DNA from: Kitasatospora sp. NBC_01250
GTDB taxonomy: Bacteria > Actinomycetota > Actinomycetes > Streptomycetales > Streptomycetaceae
NCBI RefSeq assembly: GCF_036226465.1
Contig: NZ_CP108476.1
Coordinates: 1,240,001-1,304,000 of the forward strand
Direction: 5' to 3'
Length of the DNA: 64,000 nt
In this document: positions 36,326 to 44,114 of the stretch, piece after piece
How positions within the stretch are numbered: position 1 is the first letter of the stretch
Layout of the letters: every line of letters begins with the position of its first letter
Notes under the pieces: generated by a model
Seen by the model: only the letters and a program-made list of their open reading frames with translations
The model's database searches: none
What the model was told of the DNA's origin: nothing
Translations under genes and position numbers: made by a program

Positions 36326-36346
36326 ATGAATGACCGTTCATATATT
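36326..36346. promoter_or_regulatory. Candidate operator of the NmtR-like regulator
   Basis: ATGAATGACCGTTCATATAT, 24 bp ahead of the gene, contains TGAA/TTCA half-sites like SmtB/ArsR operators and is unusually AT-rich. Autoregulation is the simplest reading. Confidence 0.42.
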
Positions 36347-36376
36347 CCGGCGCACGGAGACCCGCGTCCGACCAGG

Positions 36377-36844
36377 TCAGCGCAGGTCGCGCTGGGCGGC
36401 GACGGACTCCTGCACCGCACCCAGGAAGCGCTGAACCGCCGCCAGCTCCGCCTCCGAGAGCGCTTGGGCGGCAGCGACCACGTCCGCGATCAGCGGACCG
36501 AAGAAGGACCGGCCGAGCGCGACCGCCCGCTCGTCCACCTCCAGCAGCACCCGGCGCCGGTCGCGGTCGTCCCGGGTGCGGCGGACATGGCCGAGCCGTT
36601 CGAGCCGGTCGATCACGGCCGTGGTGCCCGCGGAGTTCAGGCCGAGCTGACGGCCGAGCCGGCCCGGCGTGGCGGGGGTCTGCGCCCGGGCCGCGTCCAG
36701 CAGGCAGATCAGCGCGCGCAGGTCGGTCGGGTGCAGGCCGTTGCGCTGCGCGAACTCCGCTCCCAGCAGATGGAGTTCGAGTGTCAGCGCGCGCAGCTGA
36801 TGCACCGTCTGCAGGCCGGGCTCCTTTTCGTCCATGAGGGGCAT
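36377..36844 (-). CDS. MarR-family transcriptional regulator
   Basis: A 155-residue MarR regulator. The winged HTH covers NGLHPTDLRALICLLDAARAQTPATPGRLGRQLGLNSAGTTAVIDRLERLGHVRRTRDDRDRRRVLLEV, with the D-x-R-D-R-R wing. Flanking helices form the dimer. Translation starts at ATG 36844 or 36835; neither has a good ribosome site, and the first operator abuts the ATG, so a near-leaderless autoregulated mRNA is likely. Divergent from an alpha/beta hydrolase. Confidence 0.9.
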   Translation of the reverse strand: MPLMDEKEPGLQTVHQLRALTLELHLLGAEFAQRNGLHPTDLRALICLLDAARAQTPATPGRLGRQLGLNSAGTTAVIDRLERLGHVRRTRDDRDRRRVLLEVDERAVALGRSFFGPLIADVVAAAQALSEAELAAVQRFLGAVQESVAAQRDLR

Positions 36845-36846
36845 AG

Positions 36847-36879
36847 TATCTTGCTCAGCGAGATAGTTGCTCAGCGACT
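36847..36879. promoter_or_regulatory. Two tandem MarR operators
   Basis: TATCTTGCTCAGCGAGATA (36847-36865) and AGTTGCTCAGCGACT (36865-36879) are two near-perfect dyads sharing TTGCTCAGCGA, with centres 16 bp apart. They fill the divergent promoter between the MarR and hydrolase genes. TTGCT-n-AGCAA-like dyads are typical MarR sites. Confidence 0.75.
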
Positions 36880-36897
36880 TATTTTCGGGGAGCTCTC

Positions 36898-37785
36898 ATG
36901 CCTTCGGCGGATCCGACTGCGTTCCACACGGCGTACGACACCCTCCTCGACCGCTGGCCCGCGCCGGGCGCCGCCGGCACCGGCGGCGTCGAGCGGATCG
37001 ACCTGGCCTCGGCGTACGGCACGACCCGGGTCCTCGTCCGCGGCCCCGCGGACGGCGAGCCGCTGGTCCTGCTGCATGGCGGCGGCAACACGGCGGCCTC
37101 GTGGTTCGCCAACATCGCCGACCTCAGCCGCGAGCGCCGCGTCCACGCCGTCGACCGGATCGGCGAGGCCGGCCGCAGCCGGTGCGGCGAGCGCCCCATC
37201 CGCACCGTCCCGGACCTGCTCGACTGGCTGGAGGGTGTCCTCGACGGCCTCGGCCTCGACCGCACCGACCTGTGCGGCCACTCCTACGGCGCCTGGCAGG
37301 CCCTGACGTACGCGCTGCGCGCGCCGCGGCGCGTCCGCCGGCTGGTGCTGCTCGACCCCACCCAGTGCTTCGCCGGCTTCCGCCCCGGCTACCTGCTGCA
37401 CGCACTGCCGATGCTGCTGCGGCCCACGGCGCGCGGCGCCCGCGCCTTCCTGCGGTGGGAGGCCGGCGGCGCCGAGCTCGACCCGGGCTTCCTGGAGCTG
37501 TACGGGCTGGCCGCCGAGTTCCCGCGCCGCAAGGTCGTGGTGGGCAAGCGCCCGACGGCCGCCCAGCTGCAGGCCTGCACGCTGCCGACGCTGGTGGTGC
37601 TCGCCGGGGCGAGCCGGGCGCACGACGTCCGGCGGGTCCAGGCAGCGGCACGGGAGCTGCTGCCGCAGGCCGAGACGGTGGTGCTGCCCGGTGTCTCGCA
37701 CCACGCGATGCCCGCCGTGCGGGCCGGCGAGCTCGACCGGCTGATCCTGGAGTTCCTGGCCACGCAGCACCCGGTGGAGGCCTGA
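36898..37785 (+). CDS. Alpha/beta hydrolase
   Basis: A 295-residue alpha/beta hydrolase. LVLLHGGGNTAASWFANIADL is the oxyanion-hole region, DLCGHSYGAWQALTYAL the nucleophile elbow (GHSYG), and VLPGVSHHAMPA carries the catalytic histidine. The acid is probably in VVLAGASRAHDVR. Related enzymes cleave esters, lactones or carbon-carbon bonds. GGGGAG ribosome site. Very likely repressed by the divergent MarR protein and induced by its own substrate or a toxic phenolic. It ends 3 bp from the convergent DNA ligase stop. Confidence 0.88.
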   Translation: MPSADPTAFHTAYDTLLDRWPAPGAAGTGGVERIDLASAYGTTRVLVRGPADGEPLVLLHGGGNTAASWFANIADLSRERRVHAVDRIGEAGRSRCGERPIRTVPDLLDWLEGVLDGLGLDRTDLCGHSYGAWQALTYALRAPRRVRRLVLLDPTQCFAGFRPGYLLHALPMLLRPTARGARAFLRWEAGGAELDPGFLELYGLAAEFPRRKVVVGKRPTAAQLQACTLPTLVVLAGASRAHDVRRVQAAARELLPQAETVVLPGVSHHAMPAVRAGELDRLILEFLATQHPVEA

Positions 37786-37788
37786 CCC

Positions 37789-38838
37789 TCACCGGGATTC
37801 GCGGACCACCTCCTGGGGCCGCTTGTCATCGCGCAGGCCCAGGAAGCGGGGGTGGCGCAGCAGGCCCGCCCTGGTCCACTCGGAGAAGCCGACCTGCGCG
37901 ACCAGCACCGGGCGCACCCAGTGCGCCCGGCGCTCCGCGGGCTCGTCCTGGAACGGTGAGCGGGGCTGCTCGATGGTGTCCAGCCCGCCGCGCAGCGCCC
38001 GCAGCGCGGCGGCATCGAAGCCGGTCCCCACCTTGCCGGCGTAGCGCAGCCGCCCCTGCTCGTAGTAGCCGAGCAGCAGCGCGCCGAAGCCGGTCCGGCC
38101 GGCGGCCGGTTCGGTGAACCCGCCGATCACGAACTCCTGTCCGCCGACGCACTTCAGCTTCTGCCAGTCGGTGGAGCGGCGGTGCAGGTAACGGCCGTCG
38201 GCCCGCTTGGCGACGAGCCCCTCCCAGCCCCGGGCGCACGCCTGGTCCAGCAGGTCCCGGCCGCCCCGGGCGCCGGGCTCATCGTGCGCGGTGTAGTGCA
38301 GCGGGGCACGGAAGGCGAGGGCGTCGCGCAGCAAGGCCTTGCGGGTGCGCAGCGGCAGCCCGGTGGTGTCGCGCGCGTCCAGGCGCAGCAGGTCGAAGAG
38401 GAAGTAGCTGACGACGACGGGACTGGCGCGGACGGCGGCGGGTTGGGTCAGCTGCATGCGCTGCTGCAGGAGCGAGAAGTCGGTCCGGCCGCCGTTCAGT
38501 GCGACCAACTCGCCGTCCACCACGAAGTCCTGGCACGCCTGGGCTGCCAGCGCGGCCAGCACCTCCGGGTAGCCGGTGTCCAGCGCACGGCCGCTGCGTG
38601 AGAACAGGTGCACCCGCTCCCGGTCGCGGACAGCGAGCAGGCGGATGCCGTCGAGCTTGCGCTCGAAGAGCCAGCCGTCGCCGAAGGAGCCGGCAGCTCC
38701 GGCGGCCCCGGCCGTACCGGACACCGCCAGCATCGGGGTGCCCGGGTCGGCAGGCGCCGGGCGGAGCAGGCGCTGTTCGTGGGGCGGCAGACCGGCCAGC
38801 AGGCCGCTGAGCTCCGCCGCCCGCCGGGCGCCGGTCAC
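37789..38838 (-). CDS. ATP-dependent DNA ligase (LigC/LigD ligase-domain type)
   Basis: A 349-residue DNA ligase with adenylation and OB-fold domains but no polymerase or nuclease domains. The AMP lysine is K61 in FERKLDGIRLLAVRD; SRSGRALDTGYPEV, FVVDGELVALNGG, WEGLVAKRADGRYLHRRSTDWQKLK are motifs III, IIIa, IV and V. Such stand-alone ligases act in backup base-excision or end-joining repair in actinobacteria. GTG start overlaps the stop of the HAD gene (GTGA), so both are co-translated. No Ku gene is in the window. Confidence 0.9.
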   Translation of the reverse strand: MTGARRAAELSGLLAGLPPHEQRLLRPAPADPGTPMLAVSGTAGAAGAAGSFGDGWLFERKLDGIRLLAVRDRERVHLFSRSGRALDTGYPEVLAALAAQACQDFVVDGELVALNGGRTDFSLLQQRMQLTQPAAVRASPVVVSYFLFDLLRLDARDTTGLPLRTRKALLRDALAFRAPLHYTAHDEPGARGGRDLLDQACARGWEGLVAKRADGRYLHRRSTDWQKLKCVGGQEFVIGGFTEPAAGRTGFGALLLGYYEQGRLRYAGKVGTGFDAAALRALRGGLDTIEQPRSPFQDEPAERRAHWVRPVLVAQVGFSEWTRAGLLRHPRFLGLRDDKRPQEVVRESR

Positions 38839-39512
38839 CTCCGCGCCTGCCCGAACACCCGCGGCCGGGCCAGCAGGCTGTCGTCCAGCTGGGCCAGCAG
38901 CGCGCCCACGTCGGGGTGCACCTCGGCGGCGCCGGCCGCCAGCAGGTCCTGCTCCGCGATGCCGCTGCTGCGGACCGCGACGCAGGGCAGCCCGACCAGC
39001 CCGGCCGCCCGCGCGTCCCAGACGGTGTCGGCGACCAGCGCGGAGTGCTCGGCCGCGGCGCCGGCCAGGGCGAGCGCGCTCCGCAGCAGCCCGGGCCCCG
39101 GCTCACCGGCGGCCACCGGCAGCTCCGCGCCGTCCAGCGCACGGCCCAGCACCGCCAGCTCCCGGGCGCCGACCGGCCCGGCCGGGCTGACCAGCACCAC
39201 CTGCCAACCGCGTACCAGGCACTCGCGCAGCAGCGGGGCAGCGGCCTCGAAGGGCTGCAGCACCGCCGAGTACCGGGCCCAGAGCACGGTACGGGCGGCC
39301 TCGATCCGCTCGTCCGCGGCCCGGTCGCGGCCCGGGCCGAGCAGCTCGTCGAGCAGTCGCGCGCCGCTCAGTCCGAGCGCGCCGTGCACCCGCGCCATCG
39401 GCACCCGGTGGTCGTGCTGCGCCAGCGCCTGCCACCAGCAGACGGTGTGCAGGTAGCCGCTGTCCACCAGGGTGCCGTCCAGGTCGAAGAGGATCGCTGC
39501 GGTCGGCTCCAT
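38835..39512 (-). CDS. HAD-superfamily hydrolase with altered motif III
   Basis: A 225-residue HAD protein. ILFDLDGTLVDSG provides motif I (nucleophile D10, acid D12), VVLVSPAGP motif II, and HSALVADTVWDARAAG motif IV. The usual motif III lysine of K-P-x-P appears replaced (GEPGPGLLRSAL), so activity may be changed or supplied by another residue. Phosphatases of this class could process DNA ends or damaged nucleotides, which would fit its coupling to the ligase; this is inference. ATG 39512 follows GGAAGGGGGC. Confidence 0.82.
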   Translation of the reverse strand: MEPTAAILFDLDGTLVDSGYLHTVCWWQALAQHDHRVPMARVHGALGLSGARLLDELLGPGRDRAADERIEAARTVLWARYSAVLQPFEAAAPLLRECLVRGWQVVLVSPAGPVGARELAVLGRALDGAELPVAAGEPGPGLLRSALALAGAAAEHSALVADTVWDARAAGLVGLPCVAVRSSGIAEQDLLAAGAAEVHPDVGALLAQLDDSLLARPRVFGQARR

Positions 39513-39632
39513 GGGGCTGCCCCCTTCCTGACCTCCATCCTCCCGCGCGCCCGACACCTGCGCGTCCGGCACCCGTGCGCTCCGCCCATGGGCCCCGTGA
39601 CAGCCGGACGGGAAAAGATTTCGCCCGACAGC

Positions 39633-39660
39633 TGTAACACCATCCCCACCCCGGCACGTC
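39633..39660 (+). promoter_or_regulatory. ECF-type promoter in front of the sigma factor gene
   Basis: TGTAAC (39633-39638) and CGTC (39657-39660), 18 bp apart, look like an ECF sigma promoter. It lies 37 bp before the SigE-family gene, suggesting autoregulation. Confidence 0.48.
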
Positions 39661-39696
39661 TTAGAGCTGAACATCATCGATGCGGGGGTACGAGGA

Positions 39697-40245
39697 GTGG
39701 CGCTGGGCAAGAGCAGCGGTGCGCGGGAGGGCGTGGACGCCGGGTTCCTGGAGTTCGCGAACGGGCGCACCGGGCAGCTGTACCGCTCCGCCTACTTCCT
39801 CACCGGCGGCGACAGCCACCTCGCCGAGGACCTGCTGCAGGAGACCCTCGGCCGGATGTACACGCTCTGGCACCGGACGTCCTGGCGCGGACAGCGCGGG
39901 CAGATCGACAATCCGGCCGCCTACGCGCAGCAGGTGCTGGTCCGCACCTTCCTGTCGCACCGGCGGCGGCGCAGCAGCACCGAGTGGCCCACCCACCAGT
40001 TCCCCGAGCTGGCGGGCGAGGAGGCCGACCCGACGTTGCGGGTGGCGCTGCTCGACGCGCTCGCCCAGCTCCAGCCCACCGACCGGGCGGTCCTGGTGCT
40101 GCGCTACTGGGAGGACCGCAGCGTGGAGGAGACCGCGGAGATCCTGCGGGTCAGCTCCGGTGCGGTGCGGGTGCGCAGCAGCCGGGCCCTGGTCAAGCTG
40201 CGCGGGCTGCTCGGCGACTCGCTGTTCGAACTCGCGGCCCGCTGA
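39697..40245 (+). CDS. SigE-family ECF RNA polymerase sigma factor
   Basis: A 182-residue ECF sigma factor. Region 2 is FANGRTGQLYRSAYFLTGGDSHLAEDLLQETLGRMYTLWHR, and region 4 is LAQLQPTDRAVLVLRYWEDRSVEETAEILRVSSGAVRVRSSRALVKLRGLL. This matches the actinobacterial SigE-70-like family, which often pairs with a membrane protein encoded next door. Here the next gene has a cytoplasmic N-terminus, one membrane helix and an extracellular LCP domain, and could act as anti-sigma partner and enzyme. GTG start preceded by GGGGG and GAGGA; spacing is imperfect. Confidence 0.88.
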   Translation: MALGKSSGAREGVDAGFLEFANGRTGQLYRSAYFLTGGDSHLAEDLLQETLGRMYTLWHRTSWRGQRGQIDNPAAYAQQVLVRTFLSHRRRRSSTEWPTHQFPELAGEEADPTLRVALLDALAQLQPTDRAVLVLRYWEDRSVEETAEILRVSSGAVRVRSSRALVKLRGLLGDSLFELAAR

Positions 40246-40334
40246 CGCGCACCCCCCATCGACCACCCCACCACCACCCCACGTCCCCCCGCACCGGCCG
40301 ACCGCACGGCCCGCAGAGAGAGCGATCGCACACC

Positions 40335-41702
40335 ATGGCCACCGATCCGACGCCGGAACCACCGTCCGCCGACGAACTCGTCGAGATCTTCAAGCGCGCG
40401 GCCGACACGGTGCCGGTCAGGACCGAGGCGATGATCGCCGGCGGCGTGGCCCGCGGCCGGGCCCGGCGCCGGCGCCGGCGGATCGCGCTGACCGGCGCGG
40501 CGCTGGCCCTCGCGCTGGCCACGGCGGGCGGACTGCTCGTGAACGAGCTCCGCACCCCGCCGGTCACCACCTCACGGGCACTGGACCTGACGGCGCAGAG
40601 CTCACCGACGGTGACCGCTCCGGCCGACAAGTCCGTCAACCTGCTGCTGATCGGCCTGGACAGCCGCAAGGACCTGGCCGGCAACGACCTGCCCGCGCCG
40701 TTCGTCCGGGATCAACTGCACGCCGGCAGCAGCGCGGCGGGCGGCTACAACACCGACACCCTCCTCCTGCTGCACATCCCGGCCGACGGGGGGCGAGTGA
40801 GCGGAGTCTCCATCCCGCGCGACGACTACGTGCAGACCTACGGGGTGGACGGCACGAGCGGCACCGGCGACGCGAAGGGCCCGATGGACCGGATCGCGGG
40901 CGCCTACGGCATCGCGATGGCCACCGCCCAGGCCGAGTTGACCGGCCACGGGCTCTCCGCGGGCCAGCTGGAGCAGCAGAGCCGCGAGGCCGGACGGGTC
41001 GCCACGCTGGCCACCGTGCAGAACCTGCTGGGCGTGCGGATCGACCACTTCGCCGAGGTCGACCTGGCGAGCTTCTACGACATCGTCGAGGCGATCGGCC
41101 CGGTGCAGGTCTGCCTCAACCACGCCGTCTCGGACCCGTCGGTCCAGGGACAGGGGTCGGGCGCCCACCTCGAGGCAGGCATCAACGCGCTGGGCCCGGC
41201 GCAGGCGCTCGCCTTCGTCCGCCAGCGGCACGGGCTGCCGGCCGGCGACCTGGACCGGATCCGCCGTCAGCAGGCCTTCCTCGCGTCGCTGCGCAGCACG
41301 CTGGCGAACGCCGGTGTCTTCGCCGACCTCGGAAAGCTGCAGTCGCTGCTGGCCGCGGTGCACGACGACGTGGTGATCGACGACCGGTGGAGTGTCCTGG
41401 ACTTCCTCCGGCAGGTGCCCAACCTGACCGGCGGTGACGTGAGTTACAGCACGCTGCCGAGCGAGGGAATCGAGACGGTACGAGGAATGGAAGTGAGCAT
41501 GGTCGACCCAGTGGCGGCGAAGGCGTTCGTCCAGGCGCGGTTCGCCGCGCCGCAGACGGCAGCGGGGACGGGGACGGGGACGGGGACGGGATCACCGGAC
41601 ACCGGCGGCGGGGGCGGGGGCGGGGGCGGCGGGGATGCCGCGGGCCTCGCGGGCAGAGCCGGTGCGACGCCGCAGGCGGGCTCGCTCGCCTGCGTGGACT
41701 GA
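40335..41702 (+). CDS. LytR-CpsA-Psr (LCP) family membrane protein
   Basis: A 455-residue protein. Residues 1-48 are cytoplasmic (ADELVEIFKRAADTVPVRTEAMIAGG, then a run of arginines), one membrane helix follows (IALTGAALALALATAGGLLV), then an extracellular LCP domain: VNLLLIGLDSRKDL, NTDTLLLLHIPADGGRVSGVSIPRDDYV, GPMDRIAGAYG and ALAFVRQRHGLPAGDLDRIRRQQAFL. LCP enzymes attach glycopolymers such as teichoic acids to peptidoglycan. The short cytoplasmic part resembles a zinc-less anti-sigma-like tail, fitting control of the upstream sigma factor. The C-terminus is low complexity (GTGTGTG, then ten glycines). Confidence 0.87.
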   Translation: MATDPTPEPPSADELVEIFKRAADTVPVRTEAMIAGGVARGRARRRRRRIALTGAALALALATAGGLLVNELRTPPVTTSRALDLTAQSSPTVTAPADKSVNLLLIGLDSRKDLAGNDLPAPFVRDQLHAGSSAAGGYNTDTLLLLHIPADGGRVSGVSIPRDDYVQTYGVDGTSGTGDAKGPMDRIAGAYGIAMATAQAELTGHGLSAGQLEQQSREAGRVATLATVQNLLGVRIDHFAEVDLASFYDIVEAIGPVQVCLNHAVSDPSVQGQGSGAHLEAGINALGPAQALAFVRQRHGLPAGDLDRIRRQQAFLASLRSTLANAGVFADLGKLQSLLAAVHDDVVIDDRWSVLDFLRQVPNLTGGDVSYSTLPSEGIETVRGMEVSMVDPVAAKAFVQARFAAPQTAAGTGTGTGTGSPDTGGGGGGGGGGDAAGLAGRAGATPQAGSLACVD

Positions 41703-41706
41703 TCGC

Positions 41707-42291
41707 GTGGCCGCCGTCGGCGGGCCGCCGCCGTCCGAGCAGCTGACGGATCGCCAGAGTCCGGCAGTTGAAGCCGAGTCCGGCCCCCGAGCCGGTCACC
41801 GGTCCAGGTCGGGCCGAGGCCGGGTGCCCAGCGCGCTGCCGGCCCTGGGACTGCCCGTGTGCGGAGCACTGGTGGACGAACTGACCCGCTCGGGGCCCGG
41901 TCCGGTGTTCGCCGTCTGCGCGGTGCTCGGCGCGGCCCTCGCCGCCGCGCTGAGCAGCCGGGCGGGCTGGTGGTGGGTGAGCACCAGCGCTCCGGTCATC
42001 GTGCTGGCGGTGGCGTCGGGGGCGCAGTACCTCGAGCACCACGACAGCCTCCACGGCAGCGCGCTGGCCACTGCCGCCGCGCGCTGGGTGGTGCACGCGT
42101 TCCCGGTGATGGCGGCGGCCCTGCTCGCGGCCCTGCTCGTCATCGTGCTGCGGGCAGCCCTCGCCCGCCGCCGCTCCCGCCGTGCCCGCCGCGCCGCGAG
42201 CGGACGCGGCGGCTCCCGGGCCCGGCGGCGCTCGGCACCGGAGACGACGGCCGCGAGGGTGCCGGCCCAGCGCTCCCGCGAATCGGGCTGA
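41707..42291 (+). CDS. Small integral membrane protein (DUF6542-like)
   Basis: A 194-residue protein with basic ends and three to four membrane helices: PALGLPVCGALVDELTRSGPGPVFAVCAVLGAALAAAL, WWWVSTSAPVIVLAVASG and HAFPVMAAALLAALLVIVL. The GALVDELTRSGPG pattern resembles the DUF6542 family of streptomycete membrane proteins. Function unknown. GTG start four bases after the LCP stop, so it is in the same operon. The C-terminal 45 residues are very Arg-rich and probably cytoplasmic. Confidence 0.72.
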   Translation: MAAVGGPPPSEQLTDRQSPAVEAESGPRAGHRSRSGRGRVPSALPALGLPVCGALVDELTRSGPGPVFAVCAVLGAALAAALSSRAGWWWVSTSAPVIVLAVASGAQYLEHHDSLHGSALATAAARWVVHAFPVMAAALLAALLVIVLRAALARRRSRRARRAASGRGGSRARRRSAPETTAARVPAQRSRESG

Positions 42292-42485
42292 CAGCACCGC
42301 CGTCGAACTGATGAGCTGTCACCCTGTGCGCCGTGCGGGCGATTTCTCGGCGCGCGCGTGTCAACAACCGCCACCGGCGGTCGGTCGGCGCGAAGGTGGG
42401 GTGGTTGGCCGGGCAGCAGCCCGGGTCGCGAACCGCGGCCCGGCTCCGGCCGCCCCACCCTCAGCCCGCCCGCCCTGGAGGCGCC

Positions 42486-44114
42486 GTGCGTTGCATCCCG
42501 CCGCGGCGGTCGGCCGCGCCGCAAGGGCCTGTCCTGGGGCGTGCCCTGGCCGCCGCCCTCGTCGCCCTGCTGCTGACCGGGTCGGGCCCGGCCCCCGGGA
42601 CCGCACCGCGGGCGGTCGAGGCGGCACCCGCCAGCCCCGCACCGCTCGCCGCCACCGCACTCGACCGGCTGCTCGCCGACCGCCGCCTGACCGGCACCGC
42701 GGTCTCCGCGCTGGTCACCGACGCGACCACCGGCGAGGTGCTCTACCAGCACTCCCCCGACGCCCAGTTGCTGCCCGCTTCCACGCTCAAGACCGTGACG
42801 GCGGCGGCGGCGCTCGACCTGCTCGGCCCGGACCACCGGTTCACCACCACCGTGCTCGCTGCGGGCCGGCGCACCGGCACCGTGCTGACCGGCGACCTGG
42901 TGCTGCGCGGCGGCGGCGATCCCAGCCTGCTGCCGGCCGACCTGGACGCGTTGGCGGCACGGGTCGCCGCCGCCGGGATCGGCGAAGTGTCGGGCGACGT
43001 CCTGGCCGATGCCTCGCGCTACGACGACGTTCCGCTCGGCGCCGGCTGGGCCTGGGACGACCAGGGCGCCTACTACAGTCCGGAGATCTCCGCCCTCACC
43101 CTCACCACCGACGCCGACGACGACGTGGGCAGCGTGCGGCTCACCCTGACCCCCGACCCGGCGCCCGGCCACCCGGCGGCGGTGCGGGTCACCCCGGCCG
43201 AGGCGCCGGTGCGCCTGAGCGGCCACGTCGACACCGGGGCACCGGGCGGTGAGACCACCGCCGAGGCGGACCGGCGCCCGGGCGGCAACGAGATCGTGCT
43301 CTCCGGCACCCTGCCGGCCGACGCGGGGCCGACCGAGGAGTGGGTCGCCGTCACCGACCCGGCCCGGCTCGCCGGCACCGTCTTCCGTGCGGCCCTGGCC
43401 CGGCACGGGGTCACGGTGCGCGGCGAGGTGCGCGAGCAGCCGGCGCCGGGCGGCGCGGCCGTGCTGGCCGAGCACGACTCGGTGCCGCTCACCGCACTGC
43501 TGCCGCCCTTCCTCAAGCTGAGCAACAACGGGATCGCCGAACACCTGGTCAAGGAGGTCGGCCGGGTGCGGTCCGGCTCGGGCAGCTGGACCGCAGGGCT
43601 CGCCCAGCTGGCGGACTTCTCCCGGCGCGCCGGTCTGACCGCTGCCAGCACTCGCCAGGCCGACGGCTCCGGCCTGTCCCGCAAGGACCTGACGACCGCC
43701 CGGAACCTGACCGCGCTGCTGCACTTCGCCCGGCAGCAGCCGTGGTTCGCGGCCTGGTACGACGCGCTGCCGGTGGCCGGTGATCCGCGCCGGATGGTCG
43801 GCGGCACGCTGAGCGGCCGGATGCGCGGCACCCCGGCCGAGGGGCGGGTGCACGCGAAGACCGGGTCGATGACGGGCGTGGAGGCGCTGGCCGGCTACCT
43901 GGACCGGGCGGACGGGCGGACCCTCGCCTTCGCCGTGCTGCTCGACGACTTCACGGGCGAGAGCCCGCGTCCGGTGCTCGACGCCTTCGCCGCCCAGCTC
44001 GCCGGCACCGATGCGTCGGCCGCTGCCGCCGGCCCCGGACCGACCCCCCGGCGCCTCCCGCCGGGCATCGCCCACGACTGGGAGAGCGACTGCGCGGCAG
44101 CGGGCCGATGCTGA
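42486..44114 (+). CDS. dacB: D-alanyl-D-alanine carboxypeptidase/endopeptidase (PBP4 type)
   Basis: A 542-residue secreted penicillin-binding protein of class C type 4. After a signal segment (ALAAALVALLLTGSGPAPG) come the three active-site motifs: LLPASTLKTVTAA (SxxK, about residue 99), LKLSNNGIAEHLVKEV (SxN, about 346) and VHAKTGSMTGVEALAGYL (KTG, about 458). The long insert between SxxK and SxN is characteristic of PBP4. It trims peptidoglycan pentapeptides or cross-links. GTG start after GGAGGCGCC. Its stop overlaps the start of the peptide-binding lipoprotein, linking wall turnover to peptide uptake. Confidence 0.92.
   Translation: MRCIPPRRSAAPQGPVLGRALAAALVALLLTGSGPAPGTAPRAVEAAPASPAPLAATALDRLLADRRLTGTAVSALVTDATTGEVLYQHSPDAQLLPASTLKTVTAAAALDLLGPDHRFTTTVLAAGRRTGTVLTGDLVLRGGGDPSLLPADLDALAARVAAAGIGEVSGDVLADASRYDDVPLGAGWAWDDQGAYYSPEISALTLTTDADDDVGSVRLTLTPDPAPGHPAAVRVTPAEAPVRLSGHVDTGAPGGETTAEADRRPGGNEIVLSGTLPADAGPTEEWVAVTDPARLAGTVFRAALARHGVTVRGEVREQPAPGGAAVLAEHDSVPLTALLPPFLKLSNNGIAEHLVKEVGRVRSGSGSWTAGLAQLADFSRRAGLTAASTRQADGSGLSRKDLTTARNLTALLHFARQQPWFAAWYDALPVAGDPRRMVGGTLSGRMRGTPAEGRVHAKTGSMTGVEALAGYLDRADGRTLAFAVLLDDFTGESPRPVLDAFAAQLAGTDASAAAAGPGPTPRRLPPGIAHDWESDCAAAGRC

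Noticed and set aside
41568..41635. GGGGAC hexamer run and poly-G tract as a possible phase-variable switch
   Set aside because: They are in-frame and encode a flexible C-terminal tail of the LCP protein; the hexamer unit would not shift the frame.
42292..42485. Possible small gene before the PBP4 gene (frame starting MSCHPVRRAGDFSA)
   Set aside because: No ribosome site, Arg/Pro-rich composition and no recognisable similarity; treated as untranslated leader.
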